A stretch of 6,841 nucleotides of DNA, taken from NCBI GenBank assembly GCA_013153915.1, contig JAADDL010000005.1, positions 1-6,841 of the forward strand. The letters run 5' to 3'. This document shows positions 1 through 5,889 of the stretch, piece after piece. This DNA is from Campylobacterota bacterium. Its GTDB lineage: Bacteria; Campylobacterota; Campylobacteria; Campylobacterales; JALSKU01. Each line of letters starts with the position of its first letter. Position 1 is the stretch's first letter. The notes beneath the pieces are model-generated. The model ran no database searches and was not told the DNA's origin. It saw nothing but the letters and a program-made list of their open reading frames with translations. Made by a program: the position numbers and the translations under genes.

Positions 1-46
1 CAAGATCTCTTATCTCAGCAAATGGGTCAAATCTAGTTAGTAGCAT
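1..46 (-). CDS. Small heat-shock protein, Hsp20/alpha-crystallin family (5' end only)
   Basis: Only the first 15 codons lie in the window, and the gene runs off the left edge. The peptide MLLTRFDPFAEIRDL matches the typical N-terminus of bacterial Hsp20 chaperones (MLLTRF/DPF followed by an acidic/basic helix). These ATP-independent cytoplasmic holdases keep unfolding proteins soluble during heat or oxidative stress. The start is the ATG at 46-44. It has an excellent Shine-Dalgarno, AAGGAGGT, at 59-52 with 5 nt spacing, and lies about 20 nt downstream of the expected transcription start of a strong promoter. The alpha-crystallin domain is outside the window, so the family call rests on the N-terminal signature and context. 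The permease genes end at 204 on the same strand without a clear terminator, so some read-through from them is possible, but the gene has its own promoter. Confidence 0.72.
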   Translation of the reverse strand, partial: MLLTRFDPFAEIRDL

Positions 47-72
47 ATGACACCTCCTTAATTTTTTCTGAA

Positions 73-102
73 ATTATACCACATTGATAGTAACCTTGTC
101 AA
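73..102 (-). promoter_or_regulatory. Strong sigma70 promoter of the Hsp20 gene
   Basis: On the minus strand a perfect -35 hexamer TTGACA (102-97) is followed after 18 bp by a perfect -10 TATAAT (78-73), preceded by TGG, which makes an extended -10. The expected start of transcription is near 66, giving a leader of about 20 nt that carries the Shine-Dalgarno. A consensus -35 is unusual here, because sigma70 promoters in Campylobacter and Helicobacter usually lack a recognisable one. The DNA upstream (about 104-175) is very AT-rich with A/T tracts that could act as an UP element. This is the best-matching promoter in the window. Confidence 0.85.
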
Positions 103-103
103 G
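83..103 (-). promoter_or_regulatory. Possible HspR (HAIR-like) operator, degenerate
   Basis: The minus strand reads CTTGA, 11 nt, TCAAT. The spacing TTGA-N11-TCAA equals that in the HAIR consensus (CTTGAGT-N7-ACTCAAG) bound by the HspR repressor, which controls chaperone genes in Helicobacter and Campylobacter. The inner GT/AC positions do not match (CA and TA here), so the site is degenerate and could be chance. It overlaps the -35 box and most of the spacer, a sensible place for a repressor. No CIRCE element for HrcA was seen. Confidence 0.28.
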
Positions 104-203
104 TTTTTTATATATTTTTTCTCAATTTTTATACATTTTTTTATATAACTTTAAATATATACAGCTATTTTATGCTAAATCTAAAAGATTTTTACTATAA
201 AAA

Positions 204-713
204 TTATTTGGAATTTGCGGGGCAAATCTTATCTATGATAAAACCCTGCAACAAAGAAGCTATAAGGATATAAAGAGTAAGTATGGCGGTAAAAGCTATC
301 CCGAAATAATCCGCCATCAACGGCAAAAGAGGAAGTTTTACGGCTCTTGCGTAAAAAAATGTAGCTATCAAACCGTTTTTTAAACCGTGTTTTTTCAGTT
401 CGCTAAACATCGGATACCAAGCATACATAGGTCCATGACTGATAACTCCCGCTATCAAGGCTATAAGCCAACCCTTAAAACCCGCCTCTTCTCCTAAATG
501 TTTTGAAAATTTTTTAGGCTCGACAAGCAGATTGATAAGTGTTGTAGCTAAGATAACTATCCCGAATATCGGCAATACTTTAACAAACAGATGAAGACTT
601 TTGCCAAAACTAAGTGTTATCTTTTCGGGATAAAAAAAGTATAAAACAATATACAGTACAACAACAAAAGCTAAAAACGGCAAACCTCTAAAAGAAAACT
701 TCTTTTTCTTCAT
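204..713 (-). CDS. Predicted permease, second small subunit (DUF318/ArsP-like half)
   Basis: A 169-residue inner-membrane protein with about five hydrophobic segments (roughly residues 10-28, 37-62, 80-100, 106-128, 136-161) and a basic N-terminus (MKKKK). Residues about 88-138 carry the pattern G-x4-G-x5-YP-x3-EL-x3-G, then ATFFYARAVKLPLLPL, and FG. This aligns with the equivalent stretch of the gene just upstream. ArsP/DUF318 (COG0701) permeases are normally about 300-350 aa with two such repeats, so this looks like one half of a split permease. The substrate is unknown, and the SCG-type cysteine motif of arsenic exporters is absent. I chose the ATG at 713 because it overlaps the upstream TGA (ATGA, 4 bp). 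A TTG at 725 would add four residues (MEYC). It is the last gene of the nifU-murE operon, and no convincing terminator follows. Confidence 0.72.
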   Translation of the reverse strand: MKKKKFSFRGLPFLAFVVVLYIVLYFFYPEKITLSFGKSLHLFVKVLPIFGIVILATTLINLLVEPKKFSKHLGEEAGFKGWLIALIAGVISHGPMYAWYPMFSELKKHGLKNGLIATFFYARAVKLPLLPLMADYFGIAFTAILTLYILIASLLQGFIIDKICPANSK

Positions 714-1141
714 GCAATATTCCAAAACTCAAGAGTCGCCACCGTAGCTATCGCTACAAGTATTGTAAAGATAAAAGCCAAAATATTTCTATACACGGTA
801 AATCTCAGACCAAATACGGACGATTCGGCGGGCAACTGGACTATACCGAGAGTCACCCAAGCCAACATAAAAGCTGTTACGGCATACAGGGATATCCCCT
901 CTTTTAGCAACTCGCCGCCTATGATATAGCTTATGATAGCTTGTCCTACGGCTACGGCTCCGCTTAGAGTGCCTATGATAGTGTCGCTTATCGGATTGGA
1001 TGTAAATACGGAAGCTAACATATCTTTTGTAACAAATACTTGAAAGATACCTACTAAAAGCATTACGGCAACTATCATTGGCAATAATGATACAAGCCCC
1101 ATAAAAGCTTTTTTGAACTCTTTTATAAATCTTTCCGTCAT
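710..1141 (-). CDS. Predicted permease, first small subunit (DUF318/ArsP-like half)
   Basis: A 143-residue integral membrane protein with about four hydrophobic segments (roughly 13-36, 52-74, 84-104, 117-138) and a short basic cytoplasmic N-terminus (KEFKKAF). Residues about 60-110 show G-x4-G, SYIIGGELLKEG, VTAFMLAWVT, QLPAE and FG, which lines up with the central motif of the next gene. This indicates that the two are homologous halves of a DUF318/COG0701-type permease acting as a heteromer. This is inferred from the motif match and adjacency; the transported substrate is not known. The ATG overlaps the murE stop as ATGA, and the gene's own TGA overlaps the next ATG the same way, so translation of all three is probably coupled. 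The local Shine-Dalgarno is weak (AAGAG), consistent with coupling. Each protein is about half the family's usual length. Confidence 0.72.
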   Translation of the reverse strand: MTERFIKEFKKAFMGLVSLLPMIVAVMLLVGIFQVFVTKDMLASVFTSNPISDTIIGTLSGAVAVGQAIISYIIGGELLKEGISLYAVTAFMLAWVTLGIVQLPAESSVFGLRFTVYRNILAFIFTILVAIATVATLEFWNIA

Positions 1142-2454
1142 ACCAAAGCTCTTATCGTATCCTCGTCCGAAAAGGGCAATCTTTCGCCTTTTATCTCTTG
1201 ATACTCCTCGTCACCTTTGCCAAGCACGAACAAAACTTCATCTTTATCCATATTTTCCAACGCTATTTTGATGGCTTTTTTTCTATCGGGGATTATCAAA
1301 GCGTTTGCACCCTCGTCAACTCCTTCAGCTATATCTTTGATGATCTGCATCGGCTCTTCACCTCTTGGGTTATCACTTGTGATATATATCTTTTTCGCAA
1401 ATCTGGAAGCCACTCTGCCCATCAGCGCTCTTTTGCCTCTATCTCTATCTCCGCCGGCACCAAAAACTACACTAATATCTTTATCTTTTATACTATCAAG
1501 CACTTTACTCATGCCGTCCGGAGTATGAGCAAAGTCAACTATCACCAAAGGCTCAACGCTAACAACTTGCATCCTGCCTTTTACCCCCGCAAAATTTTCC
1601 GCCGTTTTAGCAATCTCTTTTAGACTCTTATCGGTTATCATGTCGACCGAAGCTATAGCGGCGGTTATATTGTATAAGTTAAAAAGTCCGACCATAGGAG
1701 AGTGAAACTCTACAAGCTCGTTAAAGTGTCTTAAAACGGCACTTATACCGTTATCCAAAGAGTAAGCGTCTATCTTATAAGTCGCCGGATACTCTATGGA
1801 GTATGTAAGAGCGTTTTTTACATTAAAATCTATCTTTCCGCCGTCTTTATTGATAAGCTTTTTGGCATCGTCTTGAAAAAAGGAGGATTTTACACGCTTA
1901 TACTCATCCATAGTCTTATGATAATCAAGATGATCTCTTGATATGTTTGTAAACACCTTTAGATAAAACTCCAAGCCGTCTATCCTATTTTGCACGATAG
2001 CGTGAGAGCTAACCTCCATGACAAAGTATCTACAACCTCTTTTTTTCGCCGTGTAGGCATGATGTAGCGTGGCTAAAAGAGAAGGGGTAGTTAGACTTTT
2101 TCCCTCAATCTTCTCTTCGTTGATGAAAAAACCTCTAGTTCCTTGCAAGGCTACATTCTCACCAAGATCTAAAAGCATACTATATATAGCGGCGGCGGTA
2201 GTGGTCTTTCCGTTTGTGCCGGTGATTCCTACAAACTTCAAACCATCCAAACCCAAAAGAGTTTGCAACTCTTTGCTATCAACAAATCTGGCTATTTTGT
2301 TTTTGTCTAAATTATCTAAATATTTTCTGTTTTGGTCGGTAACTAAAAAGTAGCAACCCTCGACACACTCGTTAGTGTTATCCGTAACGGTAAAATTATC
2401 GTCTGTTATCGTCACTATTTTTTGCTTTTTCAAATAATTTTTGCAGTTTTGCAT
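1138..2454 (-). CDS. murE: UDP-N-acetylmuramoyl-tripeptide synthetase MurE (meso-diaminopimelate-adding)
   Basis: A cytoplasmic Mur ligase that uses ATP to add the third stem-peptide residue to UDP-MurNAc-L-Ala-D-Glu. Motifs in order: P-loop GITGTNGKTTT (76-86), UDP-substrate TTPS (122-125), EVSSHA (147-152), FTNISRDHLDYH (168-179), the lysine expected to be carbamylated (K189 in VKSSFF), HTPDG (310-314), FGAGGDRDRGKR (331-342), DNPR (361-364) and GKGDEEYQ (412-419). DNPR is the signature of meso-DAP-specific MurE, as expected for a Gram-negative wall. The length of 438 aa is shorter than E. coli MurE (495 aa), mainly through a compact N-terminal domain. With the ATG at 2454 the gene overlaps the TPR gene by 59 bp. 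A GTG at 2415 (codon 14) would give MTITDDNFTVTDNTNEC, which resembles the N-terminus I recall for Campylobacter MurE, and cuts the overlap to 20 bp. Neither start has a strong Shine-Dalgarno. The 3' end overlaps the permease gene by 4 bp. Confidence 0.97.
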   Translation of the reverse strand: MQNCKNYLKKQKIVTITDDNFTVTDNTNECVEGCYFLVTDQNRKYLDNLDKNKIARFVDSKELQTLLGLDGLKFVGITGTNGKTTTAAAIYSMLLDLGENVALQGTRGFFINEEKIEGKSLTTPSLLATLHHAYTAKKRGCRYFVMEVSSHAIVQNRIDGLEFYLKVFTNISRDHLDYHKTMDEYKRVKSSFFQDDAKKLINKDGGKIDFNVKNALTYSIEYPATYKIDAYSLDNGISAVLRHFNELVEFHSPMVGLFNLYNITAAIASVDMITDKSLKEIAKTAENFAGVKGRMQVVSVEPLVIVDFAHTPDGMSKVLDSIKDKDISVVFGAGGDRDRGKRALMGRVASRFAKKIYITSDNPRGEEPMQIIKDIAEGVDEGANALIIPDRKKAIKIALENMDKDEVLFVLGKGDEEYQEIKGERLPFSDEDTIRALV

Positions 2455-2992
2455 CTTTAGGAAATATCCCTATGATGGCTTCAACATAATTTAAAGCTAT
2501 ATCTTTATAGCCGTTGTCTATCAATCTTTCAAGAAAATCCAAAAAATCCTCTTTTTTCTCTATGAGAACTTTCGTGCTAAACATGATATCTTGATAAGCT
2601 ATCTTAAAGTTTCCTCTATCTTTGATATGCTTTATAAAGTCGCTATAGTTTATACTATCATCATACTCATAACCGCTTACAACATCATCATCCGACATCA
2701 AGCTATCAAATATATCAAAATCAGCATCGGAGGAGTTTATTAGGTTTTCTATTATCTCATCCGCATTGTCCTCTTCAAGCTCTTTAGTTATCTGATAATA
2801 CTCATATATAGCTTGCGCTTTCTCTTCATTTTCATAAGCCATATCGGTCAAAATAGCGCCAATCTTAGCCTCTTTGTCATCAGGTGATTTCATAAGTGCT
2901 AACGAAAAATTTTGCATAGCCTTATCGTATTCACCCCTATAAAAATAGCTCTCGGCAACTTTTTTTATCTTCGTTAAAGAGGTATCACACAC
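2396..2992 (-). CDS. Acidic TPR-like protein of unknown function (between nifU and murE)
   Basis: A 198-residue, probably cytoplasmic protein with no signal peptide or membrane segment. Residues about 9-45 fit one tetratricopeptide repeat (AESYFYRGEYDKAMQNFSLAL, then KSP-DD). A second helical pair near 147-190 (DFLERLIDNGYKDIALNYVEAI and IFPKDAKLQKLF) is TPR-like. Between them, about 70-115 is very acidic (ELEEDNADEI, SDADFDIFDS, MSDDD), probably a flexible linker. TPRs mediate protein-protein contacts; no catalytic motif is visible. The start is GTG at 2992-2990, supported by AAGGA at about 3004-3000, which overlaps the end of nifU, with 8 nt spacing; nifU stops 5 bp upstream. The 3' end overlaps murE. 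A protein of this kind between nifU and murE recurs, as I recall, in Campylobacter and Sulfurimonas genomes, which suggests a conserved role, but none is known to me. Confidence 0.82.
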   Translation of the reverse strand: MCDTSLTKIKKVAESYFYRGEYDKAMQNFSLALMKSPDDKEAKIGAILTDMAYENEEKAQAIYEYYQITKELEEDNADEIIENLINSSDADFDIFDSLMSDDDVVSGYEYDDSINYSDFIKHIKDRGNFKIAYQDIMFSTKVLIEKKEDFLDFLERLIDNGYKDIALNYVEAIIGIFPKDAKLQKLFEKAKNSDDNRR

Positions 2993-2997
2993 AGATA

Positions 2998-3282
2998 CTA
3001 TCCTTTTGCAATCTCATCTATCATATCTTCCATGCCCGGAGCGATGTTTATAACTTCAATCTCAGGATGAATATCCATCCTAAGCTGTCTCTCTATGCCG
3101 TATTTTATAGTCTGATTGCTTGCACTACATCCGATACAAGCACCTTGAAGTTGAACAAATACTTTTCCGTTTTTAACATCTAAAAATTTCAATCCCCCTC
3201 CATCAAGTGCAAGCATAGGAGCTACCTTCTCAAGAGATTTTTCAACAGCAGGCTTTAGCTCTTCATCACTAAAAGGTAACAT
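2998..3282 (-). CDS. NifU-like Fe-S cluster scaffold/carrier (C-terminal NifU domain)
   Basis: A 94-residue cytoplasmic protein made up essentially of the NifU C-terminal domain (Nfu type). The motif ACIGCSAS places the CxxC pair at C49 and C52; these cysteines bind a [4Fe-4S] cluster bridged across a dimer and pass it to apo-enzymes. Upstream is the family signature MLALDGGGLKFL (23-34), and the segment TIKYGIERQL follows the CxxC. It lacks the N-terminal IscU-like and central [2Fe-2S] domains of full-length NifU, so it is the small carrier form. The ATG at 3282 has Shine-Dalgarno AAAGGA with 5 nt spacing. It is the first gene after the rplQ terminator and heads the nifU-TPR-murE-permease run. 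Many stand-alone Nfu proteins exist, so I leave the symbol blank. Confidence 0.92.
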   Translation of the reverse strand: MLPFSDEELKPAVEKSLEKVAPMLALDGGGLKFLDVKNGKVFVQLQGACIGCSASNQTIKYGIERQLRMDIHPEIEVINIAPGMEDMIDEIAKG

Positions 3283-3305
3283 TTATATCCTTTAATTCAA
3301 AATTT

Positions 3306-3313
3306 ATTTTATA
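3306..3313 (-). promoter_or_regulatory. Candidate -10 box for the nifU-murE operon
   Basis: The minus strand reads TATAAAAT here, within very AT-rich DNA between the rplQ terminator and nifU. Transcription would begin near 3299 and give a leader of under 20 nt carrying the nifU Shine-Dalgarno. There is no recognisable -35, and other A/T-rich hexamers nearby (for example around 3324-3333) could serve instead. A promoter is expected somewhere in 3283-3396 because a terminator precedes it; the exact box is uncertain. Confidence 0.35.
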
Positions 3314-3396
3314 TGGTATTTAACAATATATTGGTTTAAAAGTCTATTAAAATCGCACCTTAAGAACAACTATAAGAAAAAAGGGAGGAAATAGGT

Positions 3397-3422
3397 AAAA
3401 GAGGGCGACACTCAAGCCGCCC
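3397..3422 (-). terminator. Rho-independent terminator of the rpmJ-rplQ operon
   Basis: On the minus strand, 9 nt after the rplQ stop, GGGCGGC (3422-3416) pairs with GTCGCCC (3409-3403) across the 6-nt loop TTGAGT. That is a 7-bp GC-rich stem with one G-U wobble. It is followed by TCTTTTACC, a modest U-run. The stem is strikingly GC-rich against AT-rich surroundings. The opposite strand has no U-run after the stem, so it works for the minus strand only. Confidence 0.75.
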
Positions 3423-3430
3423 AAAATATA

Positions 3431-3781
3431 TTAAACTAACTCAATAAAAGCCATAGAAGCGGCATCGCCTCTTCTGGTTCTTGTTTTTATGATTCTTGTA
3501 TAGCCGCCGTTCCTATCTTGATATCTCGGAGCTATAACCTCTATCAACTTTTTAGTACTCTCTTTATCTTGCAAAGATGCAAAAACAGCTCTGTGAGCGT
3601 TAAAATCGCCTTTTTTTGCCGTTGTTAACAACTTCTCAAAATATCTTCTTAGCTCTTTAGCTTTTTCAACCGTAGTTTCTATCTTTTCATGTTTTATCAA
3701 AGCGATACTAAGGTTTTTTAGAAGTGCGGCTCTGTGAGAGCTTGTTCTTCCAAGTTTTCTATATCCGTGTCTATGCCTCAT
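3431..3781 (-). CDS. rplQ: 50S ribosomal protein L17
   Basis: A 116-residue basic protein of the large ribosomal subunit, where L17 sits near the exit of the peptide tunnel on 23S rRNA. The family signature MRHRHGYRKLGR is at the N-terminus, followed by SHRAALLKNL, the helix EKIETTVEKAKELRR, and the C-terminal GGYTRIIKTRTRRGDAA. The length is typical of the short bacterial form. The ATG lies 3 bp after the rpoA stop, and its Shine-Dalgarno (GAGGA) sits in the last rpoA codons, so translation is probably coupled. It is the last gene of the alpha-operon, as in most bacteria, and a hairpin terminator follows directly. Confidence 0.98.
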   Translation of the reverse strand: MRHRHGYRKLGRTSSHRAALLKNLSIALIKHEKIETTVEKAKELRRYFEKLLTTAKKGDFNAHRAVFASLQDKESTKKLIEVIAPRYQDRNGGYTRIIKTRTRRGDAASMAFIELV

Positions 3782-3784
3782 TTT

Positions 3785-4801
3785 TTATTCCTCTTCATCT
3801 TGTGATTTCAATTCTTCGATTTTCTTGCTTAAAAGATTGAGTGTATTTTCATCAAATTCCATCCCAACAGGAAAACCTATCTCTTTCATCTTTTCAACTA
3901 TCTCATCAAGTGACTTTTTACCTAGATTTTTGATAGCCTTTAGTTCGCTTTCGCTCATGATAGCCAACTCGCCGATATATTTCAAACCGGCTCTATCAAG
4001 ACAATTCGAACTTCTAACGCTTAACTTTAAAGTATCTATGTTATCCAATAGTTTGGATATCTCCGATGTCTCATCTTGAACTTCATCATCAGAAGCAAAG
4101 TCGGTATCCATTATTTTATTAAATACTGACAACTGTCCATTCATAGCGATTATCGAATTCTTAAAAGCGTCTATCGGGTCTATTTGACCGTCCGTTTCGA
4201 TAGTAAAGACTATCTTCTCATAGTTAGGATTGTCTTCAACCAAAACTTTCTCTATCTCATAAACAGCTTTTCTAACCGGTGTAAAAAAGGCATCAAGCGC
4301 TATATAGTCATTTTCGATACCGTCTCTGATATCTTCGCTAGCGACATATCCGATACCCTTTTCTATGATAACGGAAAAATTAAGCTCGGCATCTTCATTT
4401 AGTGTAGCAAGATATGCATCAGGGTTAACAACACTTATCTCGCTATTTTCCAAATCAGCGCCTTTCAACTCTTTAGGTCCGCTAAAGGAGTAGTTTACCG
4501 TAACTTTATTGCTATTTTCATCGTTGATTTTAAATCTAATATTTTTTAAATTCATGATAAAAAAAGCAACATCCTCAAGCATACCTCTTACGCTATCAAA
4601 TTCGTGAGAAACACCCTCTATCTTTAGTGCGACGGGAGCATATCCCACCGAACTAGAAAACAGAAGTCTTCTCAAAGGGTGCGCAAGCGTGATGGCAAAC
4701 CCGTTCTCAAACGGATAAGCTATCACCTGAGCGCTGTTTTGGTCAATCTTTTTTACTTCCAACTCAGTCGGCATATATGGTGTTACTTTTATTTTATTCA
4801 T
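3785..4801 (-). CDS. rpoA: DNA-directed RNA polymerase alpha subunit
   Basis: A 338-residue protein that dimerises to nucleate core RNA polymerase. The N-terminal assembly domain (about 1-235) contains FAITLAHPLRRLLFSS (35-50), the conserved dimer/beta contact region. An acidic linker (DDEVQDETSE, about 238-247) leads to the C-terminal DNA-binding domain (about 252-325). The determinants known from E. coli R265, N268, C269, G296, K298 and S299 are present as R263, N266, C267, G294, K296 and S297, so UP-element contacts should be possible. This fits the A/T tracts upstream of the Hsp20 promoter. The tail ends in SQDEEE. The ATG lies 14 bp after rpsD with Shine-Dalgarno AGAGGG. The order rpsD-rpoA-rplQ is the standard one and balances polymerase with ribosome synthesis. 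Confidence 0.98.
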   Translation of the reverse strand: MNKIKVTPYMPTELEVKKIDQNSAQVIAYPFENGFAITLAHPLRRLLFSSSVGYAPVALKIEGVSHEFDSVRGMLEDVAFFIMNLKNIRFKINDENSNKVTVNYSFSGPKELKGADLENSEISVVNPDAYLATLNEDAELNFSVIIEKGIGYVASEDIRDGIENDYIALDAFFTPVRKAVYEIEKVLVEDNPNYEKIVFTIETDGQIDPIDAFKNSIIAMNGQLSVFNKIMDTDFASDDEVQDETSEISKLLDNIDTLKLSVRSSNCLDRAGLKYIGELAIMSESELKAIKNLGKKSLDEIVEKMKEIGFPVGMEFDENTLNLLSKKIEELKSQDEEE

Positions 4802-4815
4802 ATCAGCCCTCTTTA

Positions 4816-5442
4816 TTATTTAGAGTACAATTCGACTATGTATCTCTCTTCTACAGGGATAACAACCTCTTCTCTTTCCGGAATTCTTGTGAAAATTCCA
4901 AACATTTTATCTTTATCCACATCAACCCAAGGAACGATACCGGTTTGAGCGGTCAACTCTATAGCTCTCACTATTTGAGGATTGTTTCTTGATTTCTCTT
5001 TTATCTCGATTTTTTGTCCCGGCTTAACTCTATATGACGGAATATCCACTTTTTTACCGTCAACGAGTATATGTCCGTGAGTTACAAGCTGTCTTGCAAA
5101 TCTTCTTGTTGTGGCAAATCCCATTCTATAAACAGCGTTATCAAGTCTTCTCTCAAGAAGTTGTATCAAGTTTTCACCCGTATTTCCTTGAGCTCTGTTT
5201 GCGTCGAAAAATAGTCTTCTAAACTGCTTTTCGCTAACACCGTACATAAATTTGGCTTTTTGCTTCTCTCTTAGCTGCAAGCCGTATTCGCTTATCTTAC
5301 TTCTTCTTTGTCCATGTTGACCGGGTGCATAAGGTCTTTTGTCTATTGCGCTTTTGCCGGCCAATCTTCTTTCGCCTTTTAGCGCTAGACTCGCCCCCAA
5401 TCTTCTTTCTAATTTTTCAACTGGTCCTCTATATCTTGACAT
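4816..5442 (-). CDS. rpsD: 30S ribosomal protein S4
   Basis: A 208-residue primary 16S rRNA-binding protein that nucleates assembly of the 30S body and helps set decoding accuracy. The N-terminal part has RYRGPVEKLERR, KRPYAPGQHG (35-44) and YGLQLREKQKAKFMYG; the S4 RNA-binding domain spans about 98-160 (RLDNAVYRMGFA, RRFARQLVTHGHI, VDIPSYRV). The protein contains no cysteine at all, so it is the zinc-free (C-minus) form. In E. coli and Bacillus, S4 is also the translational repressor of its own operon, which is relevant to the structured leader upstream of rpmJ. The Shine-Dalgarno is AGGAG, 9-10 nt before the ATG at 5442. The 43-bp gap to rpsK is the largest within the operon and holds a TATAAT. 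Confidence 0.98.
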   Translation of the reverse strand: MSRYRGPVEKLERRLGASLALKGERRLAGKSAIDKRPYAPGQHGQRRSKISEYGLQLREKQKAKFMYGVSEKQFRRLFFDANRAQGNTGENLIQLLERRLDNAVYRMGFATTRRFARQLVTHGHILVDGKKVDIPSYRVKPGQKIEIKEKSRNNPQIVRAIELTAQTGIVPWVDVDKDKMFGIFTRIPEREEVVIPVEERYIVELYSK

Positions 5443-5467
5443 CTTTTAATTCTCCTATTGATAGCCT

Positions 5468-5473
5468 ATTATA
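5468..5473 (-). promoter_or_regulatory. Candidate internal promoter (-10) upstream of rpsD
   Basis: The minus strand carries a perfect TATAAT in the 43-bp gap between rpsK and rpsD. The start of transcription would fall near 5461, giving about 20 nt before the rpsD ATG and including its Shine-Dalgarno. No -35 match is seen 17-18 bp upstream, but such boxes are usually absent in this phylum. It could add rpsD-rpoA-rplQ transcripts independent of the main operon promoter. A chance occurrence in AT-rich DNA is possible. Confidence 0.4.
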
Positions 5474-5485
5474 AATCGTATAGTT

Positions 5486-5875
5486 TTAAACTCTTCTTCT
5501 TTTCGGTGGTCTACATCCGTTATGTGGTAGCGGGGTAATGTCTTTGAAATATAACACTTTTATACCCTCGTACGCTCCGACACTTTTTACTGCCGTTTCT
5601 CTACCGGATCCCGGACCTTGAACCTTAATGCCAAGCTCTTTAATGCCATGCTCGGTAGCTTTATTCAATGCATCCTCGACAGCTTGCTGAGCCGCATAAG
5701 GAGTCGACTTTTTGCTACCTTTAAAACCAAGACTTCCGGCACTACTCCAAGCTATCACATTGCCCATCTCATCCGTTACGGTTATAACGGTATTGTTAAA
5801 TGTTGCGGAGATATAGATAACTCCTCTTGCAATATTCTTCTTAACAACTTTTTTTCTTGTTTTTCTCTTTGCCAT
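5486..5875 (-). CDS. rpsK: 30S ribosomal protein S11
   Basis: A 129-residue protein of the 30S platform that lies close to the E site and the mRNA exit. Recognisable blocks are GVIYISATFNNTVITVTD (18-35), the SSAGSLGFKGSKKSTPYAAQ stretch (44-63), IKVQGPGSGRE (83-93) and the C-terminal TPLPHNGCRPPKRRRV. N119-G120 sits in the same motif, and at the same residue number, as the asparagine that converts to isoaspartate in E. coli S11, so the site for this unusual modification is conserved. The basic N-terminus (AKRKTRKKVVKK) is normal. The Shine-Dalgarno AGAAGG precedes the ATG, 14 bp after rpsM. Confidence 0.98.
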   Translation of the reverse strand: MAKRKTRKKVVKKNIARGVIYISATFNNTVITVTDEMGNVIAWSSAGSLGFKGSKKSTPYAAQQAVEDALNKATEHGIKELGIKVQGPGSGRETAVKSVGAYEGIKVLYFKDITPLPHNGCRPPKRRRV

Positions 5876-5889
5876 TTCGTACCTTCTAT

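Noticed and set aside
177..191. AAATCT-AAA-AGATTT inverted repeat after the second permease gene, as a terminator
   Set aside because: The stem has only 6 bp, nearly all A-T, and on the minus strand no U-run follows. The T-run follows only on the plus strand, where no gene ends.
47..203. CIRCE element (HrcA operator) upstream of the Hsp20 gene
   Set aside because: No TTAGCACTC-N9-GAGTGCTAA or close variant is present in the intergenic region.
1198..1623. Plus-strand open frames opposite murE (about 1198-1623, 1217-1528 and 2069-2353)
   Set aside because: They lie antisense to a well-supported murE, show low-complexity S/F/L-rich translations, have no recognisable motif and no clear Shine-Dalgarno.
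3324..3333. Palindrome CAATATATTG upstream of nifU as an operator
   Set aside because: A 10-bp A/T palindrome is expected by chance in such AT-rich DNA and matches no operator I know.
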